Shown: positions 8,376-14,395, counted from the stretch's first letter. The stretch is DNA of 14,707 nt from Thermofilum sp. (GCA_020832965.1 JAJHRM010000036.1:1-14707), one strand, 5' to 3'. The notes: generated by a model not told the origin, from the sequence alone. Program-made: numbers and translations.

Positions 8376-8624
8376 CTACAGCGGGCTCCCTCTACAATAC
8401 ACCCTTCCTCTAACTCTTCTAACAAAGTTTCTGCAATTGTAGCATTGGAGAAAAGGTACTTGCTTTCCGAGAATGGGGCACTCCACGGCCTCCCTCCTCA
8501 TTTCCGCGATCATCTTTCTCGAAAGCCTCGCCTGTTTCAAGTCTTCGAGCAGCTCTGCATTAATCTTCAAGGCTTTGTCAAGCTTGACTACTTCTACCTC
8601 AAACTTGTAATCCCTTTCCGCCAC
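8376..8624 (-). CDS. Small four-cysteine (likely zinc-binding) protein, unknown function
   Basis: This 82-residue basic protein was not recognised as a named family. Residues 1-48 are charged and probably helical (KALKINAELLEDLKQARLS). The C-terminal half carries C49, C61, C64 and C77 (C-x11-C-x2-C-x12-C) within 'CPILGKQ', 'QCYNCRNF' and 'VYCRG', a layout suited to a single zinc ribbon or knuckle. The start is GTG (8624) with no strong ribosome binding site; an ATTAAA-like element at 8641-8646 or ATATTA at 8651-8656 may be the promoter. The stop is 8 nt before the phosphatase ATG. This tight arrangement suggests the two products act together, for example as adaptor or partner, but that is inference from spacing only. 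The cysteine pattern and spacing make a chance ORF unlikely. Confidence 0.7.
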   Translation of the reverse strand: MAERDYKFEVEVVKLDKALKINAELLEDLKQARLSRKMIAEMRREAVECPILGKQVPFLQCYNCRNFVRRVRGRVYCRGSPL

Positions 8625-8709
8625 AGAGCACGAAGAGCCCTTTAATGCTAATATCCTTTTCGCGTAAGCCTAGCGTTGCCACCTCTTCATGCCCACGCAG
8701 AGGAGGAGA

Positions 8710-9378
8710 TTAATCGGCTGATTTTGCCTCTCGGAGATATTTCGAGAAACCATTTCTCCGCAGCTCAGAAAGGAACCTCGCCAACCCTATCTCTCCCAAG
8801 TCTGTCAGGATAAGCTCCCAGTTAATTAATGACAGCAAAACCATCACGACTACAAAGAGCGCAATGGATAAAACCAGCTCGCCGAGGAAGTTCTCCCTAA
8901 GCACATGTGCTACGGTTTTACCAGCATACGCTGTTGCTATGCTGATGAGGATTTTTCCCAAAGTAACAGCTAAGAAGAATTTTAGCGGATCATACTTCAT
9001 GAATCCCAGAGGGATGATTATCGCATCGTCAGGAGAAGGAGTAGCAGCAAAGAGGAAGACGAAGAGCGCTCCATAATTCCCCAGGAGTCTCCCAATCCTC
9101 TCGTACCTACGCCTTGAAGCTTCACTAAGAACCACAAGCGCGCTCTCGCGACTAGCCAAGTAGACAATGAGCTTTCCGACTCCCGCCCCAACACCACTTA
9201 CAACTCCGATGAGGAGGGGGTTGGAGCCCGGTATGAACGTAGCGTAAAGGTATACTGCCACCAAGTAGGGTATTGGTATGAAGGGTATCAGGTTGCCGAG
9301 AATAGAAATGACGAAGATGCCTAGGTATCCCCCAACTCCCTTTGCTATCTCAAGTAACCACGTAATTAACGGGTGCAT
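8710..9378 (-). CDS. DedA/VTT-family membrane protein
   Basis: This 222-residue integral membrane protein belongs to the DedA/SNARE-associated (VTT) group; members are implicated in lipid flipping and envelope homeostasis. Hydrophobic segments lie at about 4-45, 54-76, 102-125, 134-152 and 165-186. The re-entrant-loop-like 'AATPSPDDAIIIPLGFMKY' (111-129) followed by 'LGK' (140-142) corresponds to the central VTT motif, with the acidic pair D117/D118 in it. The tail (190-222) is polar. The ATG at 9378 is supported by a TATA box about 27 bp upstream, predicting a leaderless mRNA. The neighbours on the same strand are a doubtful ORF upstream and the cysteine-rich gene 85 bp downstream. The transported substrate cannot be told. 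Confidence 0.75.
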   Translation of the reverse strand: MHPLITWLLEIAKGVGGYLGIFVISILGNLIPFIPIPYLVAVYLYATFIPGSNPLLIGVVSGVGAGVGKLIVYLASRESALVVLSEASRRRYERIGRLLGNYGALFVFLFAATPSPDDAIIIPLGFMKYDPLKFFLAVTLGKILISIATAYAGKTVAHVLRENFLGELVLSIALFVVVMVLLSLINWELILTDLGEIGLARFLSELRRNGFSKYLREAKSAD

Positions 9379-9400
9379 AGCTCTTAAAGGGCGTGGCGTA

Positions 9401-9410
9401 CCTATTAAAG
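9401..9410 (-). promoter_or_regulatory. TATA box for the DedA/VTT gene
   Basis: The minus strand reads CTTTAATAGG, centred about 27 bp before the ATG at 9378. Transcription would start at the codon itself. Confidence 0.5.
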
Positions 9411-9467
9411 ATTACAGTGACCCCTAGGCTTCAGGAGTTACTCACTTTTCCGAGTTTTCTGTAAAGG

Positions 9468-9701
9468 TTACTTTCCCCAGCATTGCCAGGAAACTATGCA
9501 TGCCTGTATTTGTGAGCTTTCTTGTGCCCTCTTGAGAACGTTAAACGAATTACTCGCGCGCCTGATCTTAAGAGTGGTAACGGGACATTTACAGGCGAGT
9601 ATACACCCTTCCTCTACAAGTCCTCGGGCAAAACTGCTTGCTCTTTCTGTCGTATAGCTCGCAAGGTCTGATAATGGGTGAGCGAAGTCGTCGTCGATCA
9701 T
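9468..9701 (-). CDS. Possible small protein of unknown function
   Basis: This 77-codon ORF was not recognised. It has four cysteines (two in 'CILACKCPV' at about 33-41, two nearer the end), a basic middle ('KIRRASNSFN') and a tryptophan-rich end ('VSWQCWGK'). Codon choice (AGG/AGA arginine, ATA isoleucine) resembles neighbouring genes. It starts with ATG directly after GGGG, and a TATA-like CTTAATATTATG (minus, 9731-9742) lies about 35 bp upstream. It occupies most of the otherwise empty 9379-9917 gap. It could be real, a decayed gene end, or chance. Confidence 0.35.
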   Translation of the reverse strand: MIDDDFAHPLSDLASYTTERASSFARGLVEEGCILACKCPVTTLKIRRASNSFNVLKRAQESSQIQACIVSWQCWGK

Positions 9702-9838
9702 CCCCAGCTACAGAAATCCCCCTAAAGTCTCATAATATTAAGCGCGAGATAGGCTTTTAGAATTAGCGCGCATCGTTTTTCACGGAGCATGTCTTCTGCG
9801 CAGCTGCCCAGCCTAGATTCCCATTCCCTAAAAGTAAG

Positions 9839-9865
9839 GAGAGCTGAAGGCCTAGTTAAGCTCTC
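9839..9865 (+). repeat. Inverted repeat upstream of the pyk promoter
   Basis: GAGAGCT (9839-9845) and AGCTCTC (9859-9865) are perfect 7-bp inverted copies with 13 nt between. Their centres are 20 bp apart, about two helical turns, and they end 22 bp before the pyk TATA box. The site would fit a dimeric activator or repressor of pyruvate kinase. If the DNA is transcribed from further upstream it could instead be an RNA hairpin. Confidence 0.35.
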
Positions 9866-9887
9866 GCTACGCGCTCGGGGTGTAGCC

Positions 9888-9896
9888 TTTATAAGT
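9888..9896 (+). promoter_or_regulatory. TATA box for pyk
   Basis: TTTATAAGT is centred about 26 bp before the ATG at 9918. This is the best TATA match near the gene and places the transcript start on the A of the start codon, so it decides the choice of start. Confidence 0.6.
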
Positions 9897-9917
9897 ACTC
9901 AAGTAGAATTAGCACTC

Positions 9918-11315
9918 ATGATAAGGACAAAGATTGTGGCAACCCTCGGTCCAGCCTCCTGGAGCGAGGAGGTAGTCAGGCGCCTGGTATTTGAGGGTGT
10001 CAGGGTCTTCAGACTCAATTTTTCCCATGCGAACTACGAAAAGTACGCAGAAATAGTCAAGATGCTGAGAACGCTTGAGACTCCCACAAGGCCCATTATG
10101 CTCTTGGGAGACCTTCAGGGACCAGTAATCCGCCTAGGAAATTTCAACCCTTTTAAGGTTAGTCCAGGAGACGAGGTTACCATTGTGAATGAGGAGGAAG
10201 TAGGTGAAGCGGGGAGAGTGCCCGTTCCTGAACACACTTTCTTTGAGATCGTAAGGGAGGGTGATGAGATACTTATTGAAGGCGGGTTACTTGTCTTTAG
10301 GGTAACCAGAGTTTTGAGCAGCGGGGTTGCATGCCGGGCCTTGATTGAGGGCGAAGTAAAGCCCAGGAAAACGGTTACCATTAGAGGAAAGGATGTACCG
10401 CTACCGACGATCACGGAGAAGGATATGAAGGACATAGAATATGCTGTGAAAACAGGCTTCGATGCTGTGGCCTTAAGCTTCGTTAGGGGACCGCAAGATG
10501 TTCAGCAGCTAAGGGACGTGCTCTTCGATCTGGGGGCTGAGGATATCAAGGTAGTAGCAAAAATTGAGACGAAGAGCGGGGTCGAGTCTTTAGGAGCAAT
10601 TCTTCAGCTAAGCGATGCAGTCCTTGTGGCGCGTGGAGATCTAGCTAACTACTACGAGCTACAAGAAATTTACAGGCTACAGGGCTTCATTATTAGGGAG
10701 GCTAGAAGACATGGTAAACCGAGCATCGTCGCCACACAACTTCTTGAATCAATGATAAGCAACCCTACCCCAACGAGGAGCGAGGTCGTGGACGTAATAA
10801 CCGCAGTGAGGATGGGTGCGGATTCGCTCCTGCTAGCAGGGGAGACTGCGGCGGGAAAATACCCCGTGGAGTCGGTTGTCTGGCTGAAGAAGATAATTAG
10901 TGAAGCTGAGAAGCTTCCAGGAGAACCCTTAGATATCAAGCCCGACAGGTCTGAGCTCTACGAGTCGATGGCTGAAGGCGTGGTGCTGCTCTCAAGAGCA
11001 ATAAATGCAAAAATCGTAGCGTTTTCCGAGAAAGGGAACACTGCAAGGCGTCTCTCCAAGTTCAGGCCACACCTGCCAACAATCCTCTTCACAAGTGATG
11101 TTAGGACAGCACGTTACTCTAATCTCATGTATGGTGTGGTCCCCATATATGATAAGGACCTGCAGAAAACTGATCCAGACCTGTTCTCGAAGATGCTTAC
11201 AAGGGCACTCGAAAATAACTTAGTAAACGCTGGTGAACTTGTGGTCTTCACCTCGGGGAGAAGGCGCGGCTCAACAGATCTCGTCTCTGTCGAGCGTGTA
11301 AAAGCCGGGGAGTAG
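9918..11315 (+). CDS. pyk: Pyruvate kinase
   Basis: The enzyme transfers phosphate from phosphoenolpyruvate to ADP, the last ATP-forming step of glycolysis. The ORF is open from an ATG at 9789, but the family begins at 'MIRTKIVATLGPAS', which is the ATG at 9918. A TATA box 26 bp before it would lie inside the coding sequence if the earlier start were used, so 9918 (465 codons) is preferred. Motifs numbered from there include 'RLNFSHANYE' (near 33-42), the substrate-binding 'GDLQGP', catalytic lysine in 'KIETKSGVES', metal-binding aspartate in 'ARGDLANYYEL', 'ESMISNPTPTRSEV' and 'LLLAGETAAGKYPVESV'. The ARGDL motif continues ANYYEL rather than the common GVEI, a variation worth noting for effector or cation use. 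The C-terminal domain is complete. The reaction is certain; regulation is not. Confidence 0.92.
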   Translation: MIRTKIVATLGPASWSEEVVRRLVFEGVRVFRLNFSHANYEKYAEIVKMLRTLETPTRPIMLLGDLQGPVIRLGNFNPFKVSPGDEVTIVNEEEVGEAGRVPVPEHTFFEIVREGDEILIEGGLLVFRVTRVLSSGVACRALIEGEVKPRKTVTIRGKDVPLPTITEKDMKDIEYAVKTGFDAVALSFVRGPQDVQQLRDVLFDLGAEDIKVVAKIETKSGVESLGAILQLSDAVLVARGDLANYYELQEIYRLQGFIIREARRHGKPSIVATQLLESMISNPTPTRSEVVDVITAVRMGADSLLLAGETAAGKYPVESVVWLKKIISEAEKLPGEPLDIKPDRSELYESMAEGVVLLSRAINAKIVAFSEKGNTARRLSKFRPHLPTILFTSDVRTARYSNLMYGVVPIYDKDLQKTDPDLFSKMLTRALENNLVNAGELVVFTSGRRRGSTDLVSVERVKAGE

Positions 11316-11337
11316 GCTTCAGCGCGCCCACTCAAAA

Positions 11338-11405
11338 TTCTTATATCCATAGGCATACCTGCGCAATTGGGCTTGTAATGCTAAGCGCAGGCGCCGGCTA
11401 GCCCA
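11338..11405 (+). other. Possible pseudoknot-forming RNA behind pyk, with TATA-like box
   Basis: CCTGCGC (11358-11364) pairs with GCGCAGG (11385-11391), and TGGGCT (11368-11373) pairs with AGCCCA (11400-11405). The stems are 7 and 6 bp, perfect and interleaved, as in an H-type pseudoknot. The palindromes GGCGCC, GCCGGC and GCTAGC sit between them. It starts 43 nt after the pyk stop. A TATA-like TTCTTATATCC (11338-11348) would start transcription near 11369, inside the first stem, so it may belong to something else. A T-run (TTTTTT, 11432-11437) follows and could end the pyk transcript. The rest of 11406-11550 shows nothing I can name. Confidence 0.35.
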
Positions 11406-11550
11406 CTAAAACATTGCGAATTGGCAGAGTCGTTTTTTCCGTGGTACTCCCGCTGCTTACATATGACGGACATCTCGGCGCGGAGTGAATTCGTACGCGG
11501 AGCTTAAGAGCGTAGATGCGGTGAAAAGCAAGAGGGCAGAGAAGAGCAAA

Positions 11551-12207
11551 TCACCTGTGCGGGTGCGCGCAAATAGATGGGGGCACACCCTCTGCAATAA
11601 AGAGGTACTCGTCTTCCTCCAGCTCTTCGAGAATGTACTTTTTCTCTTCCTCAGAAATGAACGGAGCACCGCTCTTCAGGGGATAACGGTAGGGAAGAAA
11701 TACTTCGAAGCCCTTGCCCCTCAATGTCAAACCATCGACTGTGGGGACCTCATCAATCCTTAGACCTCTATAGACTTCACTTGCCACATAGACGGCACCG
11801 TCTATTGTGAACTGTCCTGGACCGATATTTCTTGCCTCTCCTAGAGGTAGCTTGCTTGTTAACTCTCTACGGGTTCTGCCTGAAGGGGGGTGAGAACCCA
11901 TTATGCCGCCCACGACCAGGAAGACCTTTCCCACAAAGTCTACAGGTGAGAGAGGCGTGGTGGCTTGCGGATCTAGCACAATGACTTCATCGTACTCGCG
12001 CAGCGCATCGTAGTCCTTCACACTCTCCCTTGTAACGTACCCGAAGTACTCCCTTAACACGGAAACCTCGCAGTCATTCTTCACATTGAAGATGCGTATG
12101 CACTCCCCGGGCACCACGCTCAGTAAGTGTTTAAGCTCGTAAAACATCCACCTACTTGTAAAGGGTTCTAACACCTCAACTGCTACTATGAATGGACAAT
12201 CGTTCAC
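11551..12207 (-). CDS. SPOUT-family methyltransferase, Sfm1/DUF431 type
   Basis: The protein is a SAM-dependent methyltransferase of the knotted SPOUT fold. In yeast the homologue Sfm1 methylates an arginine of ribosomal protein Rps3 (uS3); archaeal members are annotated as predicted RNA or protein methyltransferases. The family signature is clear: 'VVGGIMGSHPPSGRTR' (98-113) and 'RNIGPGQFTIDGAVYVA' (126-142), which match the Sfm1-type 'GGILGDHPP..RT' and 'LGP.Q.T.D.A'. The 218-residue length equals that of the family. The start is GTG (12207); 'TTTAA' near 12221-12228 could be a TATA element but would start the RNA at or just inside the codon, so the transcript may instead come from the promoter near 12323. 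A candidate C/D box sRNA lies 38 nt upstream on the same strand. Which substrate it methylates in archaea is unknown to me. Confidence 0.8.
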   Translation of the reverse strand: MNDCPFIVAVEVLEPFTSRWMFYELKHLLSVVPGECIRIFNVKNDCEVSVLREYFGYVTRESVKDYDALREYDEVIVLDPQATTPLSPVDFVGKVFLVVGGIMGSHPPSGRTRRELTSKLPLGEARNIGPGQFTIDGAVYVASEVYRGLRIDEVPTVDGLTLRGKGFEVFLPYRYPLKSGAPFISEEEKKYILEELEEDEYLFIAEGVPPSICAHPHR

Positions 12208-12245
12208 AAAGGTGTGAGCATTAAACTTGTTAAAGAATCTTTAGC

Positions 12246-12294
12246 TCAGCGGGGTTCGATGCATCACGCCTTCAGACCTTACAAGGCTCGTCAC
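12246..12294 (-). ncRNA. Candidate C/D box sRNA with two tRNA-like guides
   Basis: Read on the minus strand the order is: C box GTGACGA (12294-12288), 12-nt guide, D' box CTGA (12275-12272), 4-nt linker, C' box GTGATGC (12267-12261), 11-nt guide, D box CTGA (12249-12246). These spacings are those of archaeal methylation-guide sRNAs. C and C' each differ from RTGATGA by one base; both D boxes are perfect. The D' guide is complementary to CCUUACAAGGC, which fits an anticodon stem-loop with loop CUUACAA (tRNA-Val(UAC)). The rule 'fifth nucleotide before the box' lands on U34. The D guide is complementary to CGGGGUUCGAU, which fits a tRNA T-arm, and the rule lands on the G before UUC (position 53). 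A TATA box predicts a 5' end within a few nt of the C box. No strong terminal stem is seen. Confidence 0.6.
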
Positions 12295-12318
12295 AGCACC
12301 TATACATGGTCACTAGAC

Positions 12319-12328
12319 ATATTTAAAC
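12319..12328 (-). promoter_or_regulatory. TATA box for the C/D box sRNA candidate
   Basis: The minus strand reads GTTTAAATAT, centred at about 12323, between the stop of the 98-codon gene (12334) and the C box. Transcription would begin near 12297, 3 nt before the C box. The same RNA could continue into the Sfm1-like gene. Confidence 0.5.
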
Positions 12329-12333
12329 ATGTG

Positions 12334-12630
12334 CTAAATTTCTTCCATCTCTGTGATAAAGTACTTTTCATTCATTGTTGGTAGCCGGAGGGCGAGCCAT
12401 GCCTTGATTTCTAAGCCTACCTGCTTGTCGACTGTTAATTCTACCCTCTTGCCTCCCAGCGTGTTTTCGCTTATTTTCACCTCTACGTTGTACTCGTTGA
12501 GCCTCCTCCTCAGCTCCTTCCTATAAAGCTGGTAGGGGAAGTTGAAGTAGATCCCATCGCCACTCTCGAGAATGAGTATTTCCTCATCCATCAAGGGCCA
12601 GCTGCTTGCAGCATCCACAGAGCTTTTCAC
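12334..12630 (-). CDS. Small conserved-looking protein of unknown function
   Basis: This 98-residue protein was not recognised. It is acidic at the start and end with a basic helix in the middle ('YRKELRRRLNEYNVEV'), followed by alternating strand-like residues ('GGKRVELTVDK') and a helix ('IKAWLALRL'). The pattern suggests a compact alpha/beta fold; there are no cysteines or membrane segments. The GTG at 12630 lies about 26 bp after the TATA-like CTTTTAAAGC (minus, 12651-12660), so a leaderless message is predicted. A shorter start at the ATG 12591 (MDEEILIL) would drop 13 less conserved-looking residues. It is the last gene before the composition change at about 12.7 kb and lies upstream of the sRNA candidate. 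Confidence 0.65.
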   Translation of the reverse strand: MKSSVDAASSWPLMDEEILILESGDGIYFNFPYQLYRKELRRRLNEYNVEVKISENTLGGKRVELTVDKQVGLEIKAWLALRLPTMNEKYFITEMEEI

Positions 12631-12650
12631 CGAAACCTCTTCAGCCAGTA

Positions 12651-12660
12651 GCTTTAAAAG
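12651..12660 (-). promoter_or_regulatory. TATA box for the 98-codon gene
   Basis: The minus strand reads CTTTTAAAGC, centred about 25 bp before the GTG at 12630. Transcription would start on the codon, which supports the GTG over the internal ATG. Confidence 0.45.
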
Positions 12661-12740
12661 ATCAACACTTAAGATAGGGCGTGAAAATGAGCGAAGTAGA
12701 TAAATAAGACCTCGAGAGGGCGCTTCCCGCGCGAAGCATT

Positions 12741-12946
12741 AAAAACTCCGGCGCTTAAGCGCGCGCGCATCCTCATCTCCGCCTTGTTGGTGGCGGCCTC
12801 ATCGCAGCCCCCAGTGTTGCTGTGGGGGTGCTCTGGGGTCATGGGGTCTGCCCGTTGCCGGGGTTCATCCCCTCCTCGGTCCCGCGCGCTGGAGCGCCTG
12901 GAGGCTTGGACGCTGCTCATCGCCTCCAAGCGAACGAGGCTCTTAG
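12741..12946 (-). ncRNA. Hairpin-rich region behind tnpB: possible omegaRNA / right end
   Basis: The 206 nt after the tnpB stop contain successive GC-rich inverted repeats: 12899-12905 with 12922-12928 (7 bp); 12886-12897 (GCGC stem, 4-nt loop); 12851-12862, which on the minus strand is CCCG-GCAA-CGGG, a GNRA tetraloop hairpin; 12808-12813 with 12823-12828 (6 bp); 12779-12783 with 12792-12796 (5 bp); and the perfect palindrome GCGCTTAAGCGC at 12751-12762. The last is followed on the minus strand by GGAGTTTTT, like a terminator. A further hairpin lies at 12722-12737. In IS200/IS605 elements the guide RNA of TnpB is encoded at and behind the 3' end of tnpB, on the same strand, so the position fits. 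No element boundary could be fixed. The remaining 12631-12740 shows only the TATA box for the upstream gene. Confidence 0.4.
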
Positions 12947-14143
12947 CTACGCCAGGGTTCTCGGGTGCTTCTCCAGCCATTCCCGGAAGGCTTCGAGGAC
13001 CCTCGATGCCACCGCCGTGTAGTCGTCGCATTCTTCTCTTATCATGCACGCGAAGAAACTGTAGGCGAGGTTGTAGAGTACGCCCTTGTCCCTGTCCCAC
13101 CTCAGCCCGCACCTCGGGCACTCGTATACCCTGCTACGCCTCGTGTGCCCGAGCTCCCTGCCCCAGCAGCCGCAGCGCGGGCAATGCCTTCCGCTAGCGC
13201 GTAGTAGCCTGAGCATCGCTCCCTCGTAAGCGGCCAGGTTTTTCAGGCTCCTCCTCGCTCGCAGCAGGGTTCCCTGGAGCCTGGTCCCCCTCAGGGAGTC
13301 CGGGTCTATGGGGTCTATGAGTACCAGCACGCTCATGCCCCGCTTGTGAGCTTTCCTGACTAGCCTGCGCACCCTCGCAGCCAGCCTCTCGACGAACGCG
13401 TTGTTGAGACGCCTCTCCCTCCTCCTTGTAGCTTCGGCGAGCTCTCTAGCCCTCTCAGTAGTCAGTTTCTCAAGCACCTCTTGCGGGAGGAGCTCTGCCA
13501 GCTGCTGTCTCGTCTCCCCGCTGGGCTCGTCTGCGTAGCTCTGAAGCAGCTTCGCAACCCACCTCCCGTAGCCGTGGTTGGGAAGCCTAAGCTTCTCAAG
13601 GCGCCTGAGCGAAACCTTAGTTCCGTCCGCGCTCACATCCCATGCAGCGAGCGCGAAGCCGTACGCACTGTTCTCGTCAATACAGATGAGCCTCAGCGGC
13701 ATGGCGAGCTCCGGGTAAGCCTCTCTCTGAGCAATTACGCGCAGGAAGCCCCTCCTGGTGACCTGCAGGACGAAGCCCGGCCTCGGCTCGAGGAGGTTCT
13801 CCCAGACCAGCGCCCGGTAGAGGCTCGTAGAAAGCCCCTCAACGACTCCGTAGCTGGGGATGCGTAACTCACGCCTGCGTAGGTCGATGACGCAGGGGGC
13901 AGCAGTGTTCCCCCTCACGCTCCCGTCCGGCATGACGAAGCGAACCAGCAGCGTTATCGCTGGAGGGTTGGGCACCGTCCTCCTCCCAGCTTCCTCGCGC
14001 ATCTCCAGCACGTTCCCCCATGCATCCATCCACTCGTCCCTGTAGTACAGCACGCCCTTCGTCCTAGTCTTGCCGTCAACGAAGTCCTGAAAGAGCCGCT
14101 TAAGCTTCGGCAGGTTCTCGCTGCTAATGTGGAGCTTGAACAC
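12947..14143 (-). CDS. TnpB-like RuvC protein (IS200/IS605 type), variant active site
   Basis: TnpB proteins are RNA-guided DNA nucleases of IS200/IS605 elements and the likely ancestors of Cas12. This one has 398 residues, the usual size. Residues 1-150 would be the nucleic-acid-binding N-terminal part. RuvC-I is 'RLICIDENSAYG' with D156. RuvC-III is 'CGLRWDRDKGVLYNLA' with D352, preceded by a zinc ribbon C321/C324 and C342/C345. At RuvC-II ('SVLVLIDPIDPDSLRG', 271-286) the expected glutamate is replaced by I276-D277. The segment between 'AAYE' (304-307) and the first zinc cysteine is only about 13 residues, shorter than usual. The 'NAA.N' after RuvC-III is changed to 'GVLYN'. The GTG at 14143 is the only start before an upstream stop. 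No tnpA is present. It is GC-rich and Arg/Leu-rich, unlike its left neighbours. It may be a degenerate or nuclease-dead homologue. Confidence 0.75.
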   Translation of the reverse strand: MFKLHISSENLPKLKRLFQDFVDGKTRTKGVLYYRDEWMDAWGNVLEMREEAGRRTVPNPPAITLLVRFVMPDGSVRGNTAAPCVIDLRRRELRIPSYGVVEGLSTSLYRALVWENLLEPRPGFVLQVTRRGFLRVIAQREAYPELAMPLRLICIDENSAYGFALAAWDVSADGTKVSLRRLEKLRLPNHGYGRWVAKLLQSYADEPSGETRQQLAELLPQEVLEKLTTERARELAEATRRRERRLNNAFVERLAARVRRLVRKAHKRGMSVLVLIDPIDPDSLRGTRLQGTLLRARRSLKNLAAYEGAMLRLLRASGRHCPRCGCWGRELGHTRRSRVYECPRCGLRWDRDKGVLYNLAYSFFACMIREECDDYTAVASRVLEAFREWLEKHPRTLA

Positions 14144-14234
14144 CCTGAACCCGCTCCTTAAACAACCACCCTTCTCCGCACCCGTATTCCCACCCTCGCG
14201 TTACCTCAAGCCCCGGAATCCCCCGCTGGCTCAG

Positions 14235-14245
14235 CCCCTCAGGGG
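14235..14245. repeat. Small hairpin upstream of tnpB, possible left end
   Basis: CCCC-TCA-GGGG is a perfect 4-bp hairpin that can extend by an A-T and a G-U pair to 14233-14247. It lies about 90 bp before the tnpB start, where IS605-type elements carry a subterminal recognition hairpin. The stretch 14144-14395 otherwise holds GC-rich DNA and an AT-rich patch near 14300; no gene was seen there. Confidence 0.25.
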
Positions 14246-14395
14246 TTTCCTCCCCAGCCGCCTTCCCGGGCATTGCTAGACACGCCAAGTAAGCTCCTCA
14301 CAATAAAAAGCGTTGTCGTTGGAGTAGACCGAAAGTAAGCATAGATAAGCCAGTAACTGTTCATGCAAGCACGCCCAGCGGGGCTGGGGTCTTAG

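Noticed and set aside
9743..9780. Near-repeat TTAAGCGCG / TTAGCGCGC, similar to the palindrome at 12751
   Set aside because: Short alternating GC runs recur by chance; no consistent spacing or partner.
11485..11763. 92-codon plus-strand ORF behind pyk
   Set aside because: It is mostly antisense to the Sfm1-like gene and has no start signal.
12241..12300. tRNA-like fragment (TAGCTCAGCGG and GGTTCGAT) on the plus strand
   Set aside because: The T-arm-like part has no pairing 3' strand and there is no acceptor or anticodon arm. The resemblance is explained by guide complementarity of the minus-strand sRNA candidate.
12669..13121. 150-codon minus-strand ORF
   Set aside because: It overlaps the 3' end of tnpB in another frame and is Arg/Pro/Gly-rich with no motif; it is a high-GC shadow ORF, although it spans the hairpin region.
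12784..13197. 137-codon plus-strand ORF
   Set aside because: It lies antisense to tnpB and its downstream hairpins, with Ser/Pro/Arg-rich sequence typical of shadows.
14310..14345. Single GAAAG-ending stretch reminiscent of crenarchaeal CRISPR repeats
   Set aside because: Only one copy; no repeat-spacer periodicity anywhere in the window.
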